From Nocardia aurea (GTDB taxonomy: Bacteria > Actinomycetota > Actinomycetes > Mycobacteriales > Mycobacteriaceae), in assembly GCF_003123685.1 (NCBI RefSeq), contig NZ_QCYJ01000127.1, forward strand, positions 1 to 64,000: a stretch of DNA of 64,000 bases, read 5' to 3'. The position numbers were made by a program, and so were the translations under genes. Shown here piece by piece: positions 34,364 to 42,748 of the stretch. The notes beneath the pieces were generated by a model, which ran no database searches, was not told the DNA's origin, and saw only the letters and a program-made list of their open reading frames with translations. Positions within the stretch are counted from its first letter, which is position 1; each line of letters starts with the position of its first letter.

Positions 34364-35962
34364 TCAGAACAGATCGACGAGGACGACCTTGGCCGCGCCG
34401 ACGGCTTCGGCGATCGAGGCCTGGACCTCGGCCGGAACCTCGCGGTTGACGCGCAGGATGACGGTGGCGCCTTCCTTGTCCACGTCCTGGCTCAGCTGCG
34501 CGGCCAGGATATCGACCTCCGCCTCGCCCAGCTTGGTGCCGATCTTGCCGAGCGCGCCCGGCCTGTCGTCGTAGTTCAGCACGGCCAGGTTCAGGCCCTC
34601 GGCGCGCATGTCGTAGTTACGGCCGTTGATGTTGACGATCTTCTGCACCTGCTGCGGCTCGGTGAGCGTGCCCGCCACATTCAGGGTGCGTCCGTCACCG
34701 AAGACGGCGCGCAGATCGACGACGCTGCGGTGGCTCGGGCTCTCCGGCGCGGTGGTGACCTGCGCGGCGATACCGCGTTCCTTGGCCAGCGTCGGCGCGT
34801 TGACGAAGGTGACCTGATCCTCGACCAGCGCCGAGAAGACACCGCGCAGCGCGGACAGTTCCAGCACTGCGACATCCTGGGCGGCCAGTTCGCCGCGCAC
34901 CTGCACCTCGACCGATACCGGCAGTTCGTCCGACAGCGCGCCGAGCAGGGCGCCCTGCTTGCGCACGATGTCGAGCCACGGCGCGACCTCGTCGCCGACC
35001 GTGCCGCCGGTGACATTCACCGCGCCGGGGACGAATTCGCCCGCGAGCGCCAGCAGCACGGACTTGGCGACATCGGTGCCCGCGCGATCCTGGGCCTCGG
35101 AGGTGGAGGCGCCGAGGTGCGGGGTCACCACGACCTGCGGAAGGTCGAACAGCGGGCTGTCGGTGCACGGTTCGGTCTCGAACACGTCCAGACCGGCGGC
35201 GCGCACGTGGCCGGACTTGATGGCGTCGGCGAGCGCGGCCTCGTCGACCAGGCCGCCGCGCGCGGCGTTGACGATGATCACGCCGGGCTTGGTCCTGGCG
35301 ATCGCTTCCTTGCCGATGATGCCCTTGGTCTCCGGGGTCTTCGGCAGGTGGATAGAGATCAGGTCGGCGCGCTCGAGCAGTTCGTCCAGGCTCAGCAGTT
35401 CGATGCCGAGCTGGGCCGCGCGGGCCGGGGAGACGTAGGGGTCGTAGGCGACGATCTTGGTTTCGAAGGCGGCCAGCCGCGCGGCGAAGAGCTGGCCGAT
35501 TCGGCCGAGGCCGACGACGCCGACGGTCTTGTCGAAGATCTCGACACCGTTGAACTTGCTGCGCGCCCAGGTGCGCTCGCGCAGGGTGGCGTCGGCGGCG
35601 GGAACCTGGCGCGCGGCGGCGAGCATCAGCGTGACCGCGTGCTCGGCGGCGGTGTGGATATTGGAGGTCGGCGCGTTCACGACCATGACGCCGCGTTCGG
35701 TGGCGGCGGGCACGTCGACGTTGTCGAGGCCGACACCCGCGCGGGCGACGATCTTCAGATTCTTGCCCGCTTCGAGAACCTCGGCGTCCACCGTGGTCGC
35801 GGAGCGGACGAGCAGCGCGTCGGCCTCGGGGACCGCGGCGAGCAGCGCCGGGCGGACGGGGCCGTCGACCCAGCGAACCTCGACACCGTCACCGAGCGCG
35901 TCGACGGTCGACTGGGCGAGCTTGTCGGCGATCAGAACAACAGGACGGCCTGCTTGGCTCAC
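34364..35962 (-). CDS. serA: D-3-phosphoglycerate dehydrogenase
   Basis: First step of serine synthesis. 532 residues, the long type-I form of actinobacteria: catalytic/NAD domain (VGVVGLGRIGQLFAARLAAF; catalytic Arg/Glu/His region ending VVTPHLGASTSEAQ), an intervening ASB domain, and a C-terminal ACT domain (LAVLNYDDRPGALGKIGTKL) for serine feedback. GTG 35962 is chosen because AGGAG lies 8 bases upstream and the sequence from SQAGRPVVLIADKL matches the family; the frame stays open further upstream without a match. Confidence 0.96.
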   Translation of the reverse strand: MSQAGRPVVLIADKLAQSTVDALGDGVEVRWVDGPVRPALLAAVPEADALLVRSATTVDAEVLEAGKNLKIVARAGVGLDNVDVPAATERGVMVVNAPTSNIHTAAEHAVTLMLAAARQVPAADATLRERTWARSKFNGVEIFDKTVGVVGLGRIGQLFAARLAAFETKIVAYDPYVSPARAAQLGIELLSLDELLERADLISIHLPKTPETKGIIGKEAIARTKPGVIIVNAARGGLVDEAALADAIKSGHVRAAGLDVFETEPCTDSPLFDLPQVVVTPHLGASTSEAQDRAGTDVAKSVLLALAGEFVPGAVNVTGGTVGDEVAPWLDIVRKQGALLGALSDELPVSVEVQVRGELAAQDVAVLELSALRGVFSALVEDQVTFVNAPTLAKERGIAAQVTTAPESPSHRSVVDLRAVFGDGRTLNVAGTLTEPQQVQKIVNINGRNYDMRAEGLNLAVLNYDDRPGALGKIGTKLGEAEVDILAAQLSQDVDKEGATVILRVNREVPAEVQASIAEAVGAAKVVLVDLF

Positions 35963-36087
35963 GGTGGGATACTCCTGGGAAGAGGGTCGGCAATTACCGA
36001 CGTCAAGCTTAGTCGGCGCGTTTTCGGGTGCCCTTGCCCCCCGGCAGGCGCGGCGTCGCCGTCGGCCAATCGCGGTGTCACGACGGC

Positions 36088-36121
36088 GGAAGGCCCCGCA
36101 CCGCCGGGTGCGAGGCCTTCC
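36088..36121 (-). terminator. Hairpin after the 38-residue peptide gene
   Basis: Outer stem GGAAGGCC (36088-36095) with GGCCTTCC (36114-36121), inner stem GCACC/GGTGC, 4-base loop. It lies between the small peptide gene and serA, separating the two transcription units. No T-run. Confidence 0.65.
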
Positions 36122-36181
36122 CACAGTGGTCGCGCCGAGCATGCGGCGCGCAACCGGGTCGATGACCGACCGACAGCGTGA

Positions 36182-36298
36182 TCAGCCGCCGAAGGAACCC
36201 GTCCACAGGGTGTTGAAGAGACCGGTGAGCGCCGCGCCCGCGGTGCTGAAGATGCCGTTGAGGGCAGCGGAACCGGTGTCGATGATAACGGGGATCAT
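36182..36298 (-). CDS. Hydrophobic 38-residue peptide with hendecad repeat
   Basis: ATG 36296-36298, preceded by a strong ribosome site (AAGAGGAAAACAA), stop TGA at 36182-36184. The peptide begins MIPVIIDTGS and has two 11-residue units, GSAALNGIFST and AGAALTGLFNT, then LWTGSFGG. It has no Lys, Arg or His and a single acidic residue. There is no cleavable signal peptide; it is probably an amphipathic or membrane-active helix. Very short channel-forming peptides of Corynebacterium (PorA/PorH) are similar in size and style, but I see no sequence match. Flanked by a terminator, it is its own transcription unit. Confidence 0.62.
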   Translation of the reverse strand: MIPVIIDTGSAALNGIFSTAGAALTGLFNTLWTGSFGG

Positions 36299-36784
36299 TT
36301 GTTTTCCTCTTCGTCGAAATATATCCAGTCGCAACTGGCTGACATTGGACACATCGGAGGTACCACGAATCCGGTTACGTAATCGAGATATTTAGTGACG
36401 CAGAACACATCACGCCAGAAAGAATGGCTCAGGCCACGAAAACTCAGGGCTTGCGCCTCCAAAAAATGACTCTGACCTGCACATATACATGATCAAGTTG
36501 ATGGACAAGCGACCAACTTCGCTCTTCGATAAGATCTTGTCGAAATCATTGAGATCGGATGAAAATTCGAGGTGAGCGCGATGATCGTCCCCCGAAAATT
36601 CCTCCATACAAGGCACACGCGCCATTAACTCCGGTGCCCATGAAAATAGGGTCACACCGCACCGTGATTCTTTGGTGATAGATGTTCGCACCCGTCCGGA
36701 ACCTCCTGGCAGTCCCCGACCGCGCTCCCGCCAGCCGCCGAAAACCAGCTGCGTCGATCGATCGTCGACCCCTACCATCGGCCC
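36299..36784. other. AT-richer stretch without a clear gene
   Basis: About 490 bases, visibly lower in GC than the neighbours (for example 36360-36560). A leftward open frame crosses most of it but has codon use unlike this genome and no family match. The right part holds the promoter of the nucleotidyltransferase gene; the left part that of the 38-residue peptide gene. Confidence 0.45.
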
Positions 36785-37603
36785 ATGGCACTGCGCGCGA
36801 TCCCCGATTCCATGGACCCGACCGTGGTCGGGGACATCGACGCCCAATTGGACCGGGTCGAGCTCGACCATCGGGTATCGGTGCGCTTGGCCATCGAAAG
36901 CGGGAGCCGCGCATGGGGGTTCCCCTCCCCCGATTCCGATTACGACTGCCGCTTCGTCTACATCGCGAGCCTCGACGACTACCTGACACCGTGGCGCGGT
37001 CGGGACGTGATCGAAACGCCGCTGGTCGGCCTGCTCGACGTCAACGGGTGGGATCTCGCCAAGGCGCTGCGACTGCTGGTGAGCGGTAACGCCGTACTCA
37101 TCGAGTGGCTGATGTCACCCATCGTGTACCGGGGCGACGACCGTTTCCGGGACGACCTGCGCGCACTGGCCGAGCGGGTCGCCGACCGGAACAAGGTGGC
37201 GCGGCACTACCTGCACCTGGGCCGCAAACAGTGGGAGTTGGCCGAACACCATCGCTCGCTCAAGAAGGTGTTCTACTCACTGCGTCCGGCCATGGCGCTG
37301 CGCTGGCTGCGCGAACACCCCGGCGCCGCAGTCGCGCCCATGCACCTGCCGACACTGCTCGAACAGTGCACGCTCGCCGATGATTTCGTCGCGGCGGTGA
37401 CGGAGCTGACCGAACTCAAGTCGCGCACCAGGGAAATGGGCAGCGGCGCGGTGCCGACCCCGATCGCGACCTTCATCATGGACGAATTCGACCGTGCCGC
37501 AGACGTTTTTCCCCGGACACCCGACCCGGACACCGACCGGGCCAGAGCTCTGACCGCGGAATTCTTCCGCGCCGAGGCGCTGGCCGTCGGCGCGCGACGA
37601 TAG
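36785..37603 (+). CDS. Nucleotidyltransferase domain protein (RlaP/COG3541 type)
   Basis: 272 residues. The polymerase-beta-type signature is ESGSRAWGFPSPDSDYDCRF: GS followed by D-x-D. LVGLLDVNGWDLAKALRLLVSGN and VLIEWLMSPIVYR are typical of the RlaP family of predicted nucleotidyltransferases, some of which sit with RNA repair ligases. No ligase is near. Target unknown. Its stop is one base from the convergent cold-shock gene. Confidence 0.85.
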   Translation: MALRAIPDSMDPTVVGDIDAQLDRVELDHRVSVRLAIESGSRAWGFPSPDSDYDCRFVYIASLDDYLTPWRGRDVIETPLVGLLDVNGWDLAKALRLLVSGNAVLIEWLMSPIVYRGDDRFRDDLRALAERVADRNKVARHYLHLGRKQWELAEHHRSLKKVFYSLRPAMALRWLREHPGAAVAPMHLPTLLEQCTLADDFVAAVTELTELKSRTREMGSGAVPTPIATFIMDEFDRAADVFPRTPDPDTDRARALTAEFFRAEALAVGARR

Positions 37604-37604
37604 T

Positions 37605-37811
37605 TCAGCCCACGACCCGCACGGCGACGGCTTCCGGCCCCGCCTTCACCAGACGCACCTCGAACTGCACCCGCTGCCCGGCGGTCAGCACGCGGAATCC
37701 CGAGCCCTGTAGCTCGAGATAGTCGACGAAGACATCCGGACCGTCGCCGTCCTGGTCGATGAAACCGAACCCCTTTTCGGTGTCGAACCATTTCACCGTG
37801 CCGTGAACCAT
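37605..37811 (-). CDS. Cold-shock protein (CspA family), divergent member
   Basis: 68 residues from ATG 37811. RNP1-like KGFGFIDQD and RNP2-like VFVDYLEL mark a single OB-fold RNA-binding domain; the more usual VFVHY is VFVDY here. The C-terminal part (RVQFEVRLVKAGPEAVAVRV) is longer than in the second Csp at 39.4 kb, so the two are paralogues of different age. Confidence 0.9.
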   Translation of the reverse strand: MVHGTVKWFDTEKGFGFIDQDGDGPDVFVDYLELQGSGFRVLTAGQRVQFEVRLVKAGPEAVAVRVVG

Positions 37812-38059
37812 GGTGCGCGTTCCTCCATACCCGGCGCCGACCGCCCACTGCGGACGTGCCCGATGGATCCATGGTGTCACGTGCGCCAACGCTCGGCGCG
37901 CCCGGTTGCCCTAGCGGGCTCCGTCAGCGTTCACAACGTGGTGCGCCGTGATCGCCTGTGGCGCAGACGCACCGATCCCGATCGGCTTCGGACACGCCGC
38001 GCTCGTCCTCGCTTCGCGGGTGCGGGTTCGAGCGGCCGCGCACGGACGCGGCCCGGCGC

Positions 38060-38551
38060 CTACCTCTCGGTGACCGCCGCGTACGCCCGCGCCATCCGGT
38101 CGGTTGCGGTGGGGCGGTCGGGATCGGGGCGCGGAATACCCAGGTGCGCTTCCCTCAGTTCGTCCATGAACTCGGACCACAATTCGGGACCACCCCGCTC
38201 GAGCAGTTCGGCGCGCACCCGCAACCGCTCGGTGGTCGGGCGATGCCGCAAGCCCCACGCGCCGAGTTGCGCCATGACCGGGACGAGTTGGATGGCGGGT
38301 TCGGTGAGCCGGTATTCGGCCTTCTGTCCGCGTCCGGTGTCCTCGCGAGTGAGCAGCCCGGCGGCGACGAGGCGTTTGAGCCGGTCGGCCAGGATATTGG
38401 TGGCGATACCCTCCTCGGAGCCCGATTGGATCTCCCGGAAGTACCTGCGGTTACCGAACATCACGTCCCGCAGCACCAGCAGGGTCCACCGATCGCCGAT
38501 GACCTCGATGGTCGCGTTGATCGGGCAACCCGAGCGTCCTTCGTCGCGCAT
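38060..38551 (-). CDS. HxlR-family transcriptional regulator
   Basis: 163 residues. The N-terminal CPINATIEVIGDRWTLLVLRD is the HxlR signature, with Cys-9 in the position used for redox sensing in some members; the winged helix continues ATNILADRLKRLVAAGLL. Divergent from a reductase gene, with two palindromic sites in the 99-base gap, so it very likely controls that gene and itself. Confidence 0.93.
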   Translation of the reverse strand: MRDEGRSGCPINATIEVIGDRWTLLVLRDVMFGNRRYFREIQSGSEEGIATNILADRLKRLVAAGLLTREDTGRGQKAEYRLTEPAIQLVPVMAQLGAWGLRHRPTTERLRVRAELLERGGPELWSEFMDELREAHLGIPRPDPDRPTATDRMARAYAAVTER

Positions 38552-38576
38552 GATGCTCCTCCGTCGGTTCTGCCGC

Positions 38577-38631
38577 TTGCAATATACAACCGGAACGGTC
38601 TAGCCTTGCCCCAACCAATTGCATAATGCAA
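38577..38631. promoter_or_regulatory. Paired palindromic operators between HxlR gene and reductase gene
   Basis: TTGCAATATACAA (38577-38589) and the perfect palindrome TTGCATAATGCAA (38619-38631). The centres are 42 bp apart, four helical turns, as expected for two dimers on one face of DNA. The right site lies 19 bases before the reductase ATG. Confidence 0.72.
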
Positions 38632-38650
38632 GCACACAGGACGGGCGACC

Positions 38651-39295
38651 ATGGCGAAGCTGCGCGCGCACAACATCTCCCTCTCCCTGGACGGCTGTGT
38701 CGCCGGACCGAACCAGGGACGCGACAATCCGCTGGGCGAGGGCGGCGAGGCGTTGCACGAGTGGCTCTTCGCGACCCGATACGCCGACGACAAGGGCGGT
38801 CCCGGCGACGGCGAGACCGGAATCGACAACGACTACGCGATCGCCGGGGATGTCGGCATCGGCGCGACGATCATGGGCCGCAATATGTTCGGCCCGATTC
38901 GCGGACCGTGGCGGGGCGAGAGCTGGACAGGCTGGTGGGGCGACAACCCTCCCTACCACCACGACACTTTCGTGATGACGCACCACCCCCGCGCCTCGGT
39001 GCCGATGGAAGGGGGAACGACCTTCCATTTCGTCGACGGCGCCCTCGACTCGATCCTGGGCGTGGCATTCGAAGCCGCGCGGGGCAAGGATGTGCGTCTG
39101 GGCGGCGGGGCGGAAACGATCAGGCAGTTCCTGCGCGCCGGACTGTTGGACGAGATCCACCTCGCGGTCGTACCGATCCTGCTCGGGTCCGGCGAGCGTC
39201 TCTACGACGGTCTCGGCCTGTGGCCGGGTTACGAGGTCACCCGCGTCGATCGTTCGCCGCGCGTCACCCACGTCACGTTCGGCAGGACGGCCTGA
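38651..39295 (+). CDS. Dihydrofolate reductase / RibD C-terminal domain family protein
   Basis: 214 residues of the RibD-C/DHFR-like reductase fold: LRAHNISLSLDGCVAG at the start, GATIMGRNMFGP, and RLGGGAETIRQFLRAGLLDEIHL in the nucleotide-binding second half (GGG motif). Such proteins are NAD(P)H-dependent reductases of unknown substrate and are often paired with HxlR or ArsR regulators. Followed by a 12-bp stem hairpin. Confidence 0.9.
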   Translation: MAKLRAHNISLSLDGCVAGPNQGRDNPLGEGGEALHEWLFATRYADDKGGPGDGETGIDNDYAIAGDVGIGATIMGRNMFGPIRGPWRGESWTGWWGDNPPYHHDTFVMTHHPRASVPMEGGTTFHFVDGALDSILGVAFEAARGKDVRLGGGAETIRQFLRAGLLDEIHLAVVPILLGSGERLYDGLGLWPGYEVTRVDRSPRVTHVTFGRTA

Positions 39296-39307
39296 CCCCG
39301 GACGTGG

Positions 39308-39343
39308 CGACGGCCCCCGCACCGGAGGGTACGGGGGCCGTCG
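39308..39343. terminator. Bidirectional hairpin between reductase and cspA
   Basis: A 12-bp perfect stem CGACGGCCCCCG (39308-39319) with CGGGGGCCGTCG (39332-39343) between convergent genes. Confidence 0.8.
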
Positions 39344-39379
39344 AAGCCTGGTCGCGATCAGAGAGCGCGGCCGCTGCGA

Positions 39380-39583
39380 TCAGAGAACGCGCACGTCCTG
39401 GGCCTGCGGGCCCTTCTGGCCCTGGCCGATCTCGAACTCCACGCGCTGACCCTCATCGAGGGAACGGAAGCCCGAACCGCTGACAGCCGAGTAATGCACG
39501 AAGACGTCGGGGCCTCCGCCGTCCTGCGCGATGAAGCCGAAGCCCTTCTCGCTGTTGAACCACTTCACAATGCCTTGAGCCAT
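39380..39583 (-). CDS. cspA: Cold-shock protein CspA
   Basis: 67 residues with the canonical single cold-shock domain: MAQGIVKWFNSEKGFGFIAQ (RNP1) and DVFVHYSAVSGSGFRSLDEG (RNP2). RNA chaperone. ATG 39583; about 190 bases separate it from iolD, leaving room for the long 5' leader usual for csp genes. More typical in sequence than the Csp at 37.6 kb. Confidence 0.95.
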   Translation of the reverse strand: MAQGIVKWFNSEKGFGFIAQDGGGPDVFVHYSAVSGSGFRSLDEGQRVEFEIGQGQKGPQAQDVRVL

Positions 39584-39771
39584 TTCATACTTTCTGTTGA
39601 CGAGCCAGATTCTGGCAAAACGGAATGCCCTGGTCTCGTACATCAACGATGCCACGATCCGTGGAATTCCTCCACCTGCGCCGCCGCCCACTGTGAGCTA
39701 TCCCTCGCCGGAGACACGAATATGCGTGCGATCTCCCAAAAGGGGCACACATCACCGAATACGGGGCGGAT

Positions 39772-41604
39772 TCATCGACCGCGCAGGTAGCGCAGCTGAT
39801 CCCGCTTCCCGGCCCGGTACTCGGCGGCCCCGGAAAGATGGTGTGGCACACCGACTTCCCACCAGGCCCCGGATTCGGTCCAGACGCGCGGATCGGTGCG
39901 GACCACCACGACCGAGGGCCGCGACACCGCGGCGGCGCGGGCCCGCGCGTACGCGTCCCGGAATTCGTCCGGCGCGGACGCGGTGAAAACCGTGCAGCCG
40001 AGCGCCCGCGCGTGCGCGGCGAAATCGACCCTCGGCGGGGCCGTGCGCTCGGTGCGGCAGTCGGCGAAGAAATTGTTGAACGCCGTGCCGCCCTGGCCCT
40101 CCTGTAGCCGGGCGATCACCGCGTATCCGTCGTTGTCGCAGACCACGGCCACGAATGGATGCCCGGCGAAAGCGGCGGAGAAGAGTTCGGAATTCGCCAT
40201 CAGATACGAGCCGTCGCCGAGCAGGGTCGTCACCAGACCGTCCGCGCGCGCCATCGCGGCGCCCCACGCACCGGCGAGTTCGTAACCCATGCACGAGAAG
40301 CCGTACTCGACGTCCATGGACGACGAGCCGCCCGTCGCCCGCCAGCCCCCGACGAGTTCGCCGGGTAGGCCGCCCGCGGCGGTCATGACGTAGTCACCGG
40401 CCTCGCTGAGTTCGTTGACGACTCCCACCACCTGGGCGTACGTCGGCATCCCGGTGACCGGAGCGCGCAGCGCGTCGATCCGCGCGTCCCAGGCGACGCG
40501 CAGTCGCGCCGCGCGAGATGTCCAGTCCGGGTCGGCGGCCCACCCCGGCGGGGACAGTTCGGGCAGGGTCGCTGCGGCGTCACCCACCACGGCGAGGGCG
40601 CCGTGTTTGACCGCGTCGAAACGGGCGGTGTTGACGGTGATCAGCCGGACGCCCTCGGCGAAGACGGACCAGGACGCGGTGGTGAAATCCTGGAGACGGG
40701 TGCCGACGGCCAGCACCACGTCCGCCTCTGCCGCGAGGGTATTCGCCGATTCCGACCCCGTGACACCGAGCGGCCCGGCGTAGAGCGGGTGATCGTGCGC
40801 GACCAGGGTGCGTCCCGCTGTGGTCTCCGCGAGGGGTATGCCGTGCCGTCGCGCGAGTTCGGTCGCGGCCGTCGCCGCCCCCGAGTACCGCACGCCCCCA
40901 CCCAGCACCAGCAGCGGCCGCCGTGACGTTCGCAGCAGCGCCGACGCAGCGTCGAGTTCGCGAATATCGGCGCGGGGACGTGGAATTCGGTGCACGATCG
41001 GCTCGAAGAGCGTCTCGGGGAAATCGAATGTCTCGGCCTGCACATCCTGCGGCAGGGCAAGGGTGACCGGTCCGGTCTCCGACGGGTCGGTGAGCACGCG
41101 GAGCACCTGGGGAAGAGTCGCGAGCAACTGTTCGGGGCGGGTGATCCGGTCGAAGTATCGGCTCACCGGGCGGAAGGCGTCGTTCACGGTGGCGGTCGCG
41201 TCGCCGAAATGCTCGACCTGTTGCAGGACCGGATCGGAGGCCCGGCCGACGAAGGTGTCGCCTGGCAGCAGGAGCAGCGGAAGACGGTTCGCGTGGGCGA
41301 CGGCCGCGGCGGTCACCATGTTCAACGCCCCCGGACCGATGGAGGAGGTCACCACCCCCACCTGCCTGCGGTCGGTGGCCTTCGCGTAGCCCACGGCGGC
41401 CAGCGCCATACCCTGCTCGGTCTGACCGCGCCAGACCGGGATCTCGGCGACGCGCTCCTGGAGAGCGGTGCCGAGGCCGAGCACGTTTCCGTGCCCGAAG
41501 ATGGCGAAAACCGCGGGGAACAGCGGGACTTCGCGTCCATCGATACCTTCCGAACGCTGGGCGATCAGCCATGCCACCAGTGCCCGAGCCGTGGTCAGTT
41601 CCAT
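39772..41604 (-). CDS. iolD: 3D-(3,5/4)-trihydroxycyclohexane-1,2-dione acylhydrolase (decyclizing)
   Basis: ThDP-dependent enzyme that opens the ring in inositol catabolism, giving 5-deoxyglucuronate. 610 residues. An N-terminal pyrimidine-binding domain carries the catalytic Glu in the WRGQTEQGMALAAVGYAKAT region; the C-terminal PP-binding domain has LLGDGSYLMANSELFSAAF (GDGS...N metal motif). GYAKATDRRQVGVVTSSIGP is characteristic of IolD. Last gene of iolE-C-B-D, 25 bases after iolB. Confidence 0.95.
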   Translation of the reverse strand: MELTTARALVAWLIAQRSEGIDGREVPLFPAVFAIFGHGNVLGLGTALQERVAEIPVWRGQTEQGMALAAVGYAKATDRRQVGVVTSSIGPGALNMVTAAAVAHANRLPLLLLPGDTFVGRASDPVLQQVEHFGDATATVNDAFRPVSRYFDRITRPEQLLATLPQVLRVLTDPSETGPVTLALPQDVQAETFDFPETLFEPIVHRIPRPRADIRELDAASALLRTSRRPLLVLGGGVRYSGAATAATELARRHGIPLAETTAGRTLVAHDHPLYAGPLGVTGSESANTLAAEADVVLAVGTRLQDFTTASWSVFAEGVRLITVNTARFDAVKHGALAVVGDAAATLPELSPPGWAADPDWTSRAARLRVAWDARIDALRAPVTGMPTYAQVVGVVNELSEAGDYVMTAAGGLPGELVGGWRATGGSSSMDVEYGFSCMGYELAGAWGAAMARADGLVTTLLGDGSYLMANSELFSAAFAGHPFVAVVCDNDGYAVIARLQEGQGGTAFNNFFADCRTERTAPPRVDFAAHARALGCTVFTASAPDEFRDAYARARAAAVSRPSVVVVRTDPRVWTESGAWWEVGVPHHLSGAAEYRAGKRDQLRYLRGR

Positions 41605-41629
41605 ACGGGCCGTCCTTCGGAGAACACGT

Positions 41630-42526
41630 TCACGGACGCCTGCCCCGATGGTCGGTGACCGGGCAGCGCGGATCGGCGGGCTCGTCGCGCCAGCGCTCGC
41701 GGATCCAGGTGTGCGCGGGGTCGTCGCAGAACGCCATCGAACGCTGCGGAGCGGGGCCCGCGAGCACGTTGAGGTAGTACATCGGATATCCGGGCGAGGC
41801 GACGCAGGGGCCGTGGTATCCGCGCGGGATCAGGAAGACGTCGCCGTCGCGGACCGCGACGTTCTCGTCCAGCGCACCGTCGGCGGTGTAGGTGCGGTGC
41901 AGGCCGAAACCCGCACGCGACGGCATGATTCCGTCGCGACCGGCGATGCGGAAGTAGTAGATCTCCTCGTTGACGACCTCGCAGTCGCTCACCTCGTCGT
42001 GTTTGTGCGGCGGGTAGGAGGACCAGTTACCGTCCGGGGTGATCAGTTCGCAGGCGTTGAGTCTGTCGGCGTGGTCCCAGACTCCGGGGACGCCGAAATT
42101 GGTGACCTGGCGCGTCGCCTGTCCGGCACCGCGCACCTCGACGGGAACGGCTTCGGCCGGACCGTATTTCGGCGTCAGCCTGCGCTCGCATCGGGCCATG
42201 GGTAGCGCGGCTTCGAGGCCGTGCGCGCTCGACAGCCGGACTTCCGCGTCGCGCGGGATGTAGGCGAAATCGGTGACCCGCGTGAACACCGAATCGCGGC
42301 CGCGCAATTCGAGGGTCAGGCCGTCGACGTGGACGGTGCCCGATCCGGCCAGTGGCACGACGAAGGCCTCGGAATCTCCGGTGTACAGGATGCGCGTCGT
42401 CCCGGCGGGTATCAGGACCACGCGGAGGCCGGTGTAGGACCACCCGGCGTCGTCCGGTGTGAGCGATACCGGGTCGTTGCCGTCTGCGAGCGTGCCCGAA
42501 GGGCGGTGCAGTCTCATCGAATCCAC
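41630..42526 (-). CDS. iolB: 5-deoxy-glucuronate isomerase
   Basis: Isomerises 5-deoxy-D-glucuronate to 5-dehydro-2-deoxy-D-gluconate. 298 residues, double cupin. The C-terminal cupin shows the metal site NWSSYPPHKHDE (H..KHDE) and the YFRIAGRDG and VFLIPRGYHGP strands typical of IolB. GTG 42526 or ATG 42517 (MRLHRPSGTLA) may be the start. iolC lies 222 bases upstream, a wider gap than to iolD. Confidence 0.95.
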   Translation of the reverse strand: MDSMRLHRPSGTLADGNDPVSLTPDDAGWSYTGLRVVLIPAGTTRILYTGDSEAFVVPLAGSGTVHVDGLTLELRGRDSVFTRVTDFAYIPRDAEVRLSSAHGLEAALPMARCERRLTPKYGPAEAVPVEVRGAGQATRQVTNFGVPGVWDHADRLNACELITPDGNWSSYPPHKHDEVSDCEVVNEEIYYFRIAGRDGIMPSRAGFGLHRTYTADGALDENVAVRDGDVFLIPRGYHGPCVASPGYPMYYLNVLAGPAPQRSMAFCDDPAHTWIRERWRDEPADPRCPVTDHRGRRP

Positions 42527-42748
42527 GTCCTGTCAAGGGGTTTCATCGGACCTCGTCCTCGGTGCGCATCCACGGCCGACCTGACGCGAGTCGTCGGCGA
42601 CCAGCATGTGGATTCGAGCGGTCGGCGTTCCCGCGGCCCAGCGGCAAGAGCTCCCCCACGACACCTGACGGTAAAGTAACCGCACCTCGACCAATTGCGC
42701 TCGGCGACATCGCCGTACGACGTCGAGTTCCGACCGGGTACGACCGGC

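Noticed and set aside
36410..36871. Leftward open frame of about 150 residues in the AT-rich spacer
   Set aside because: It overlaps the start of the nucleotidyltransferase gene, codon use is not that of this genome, and there is no family match.
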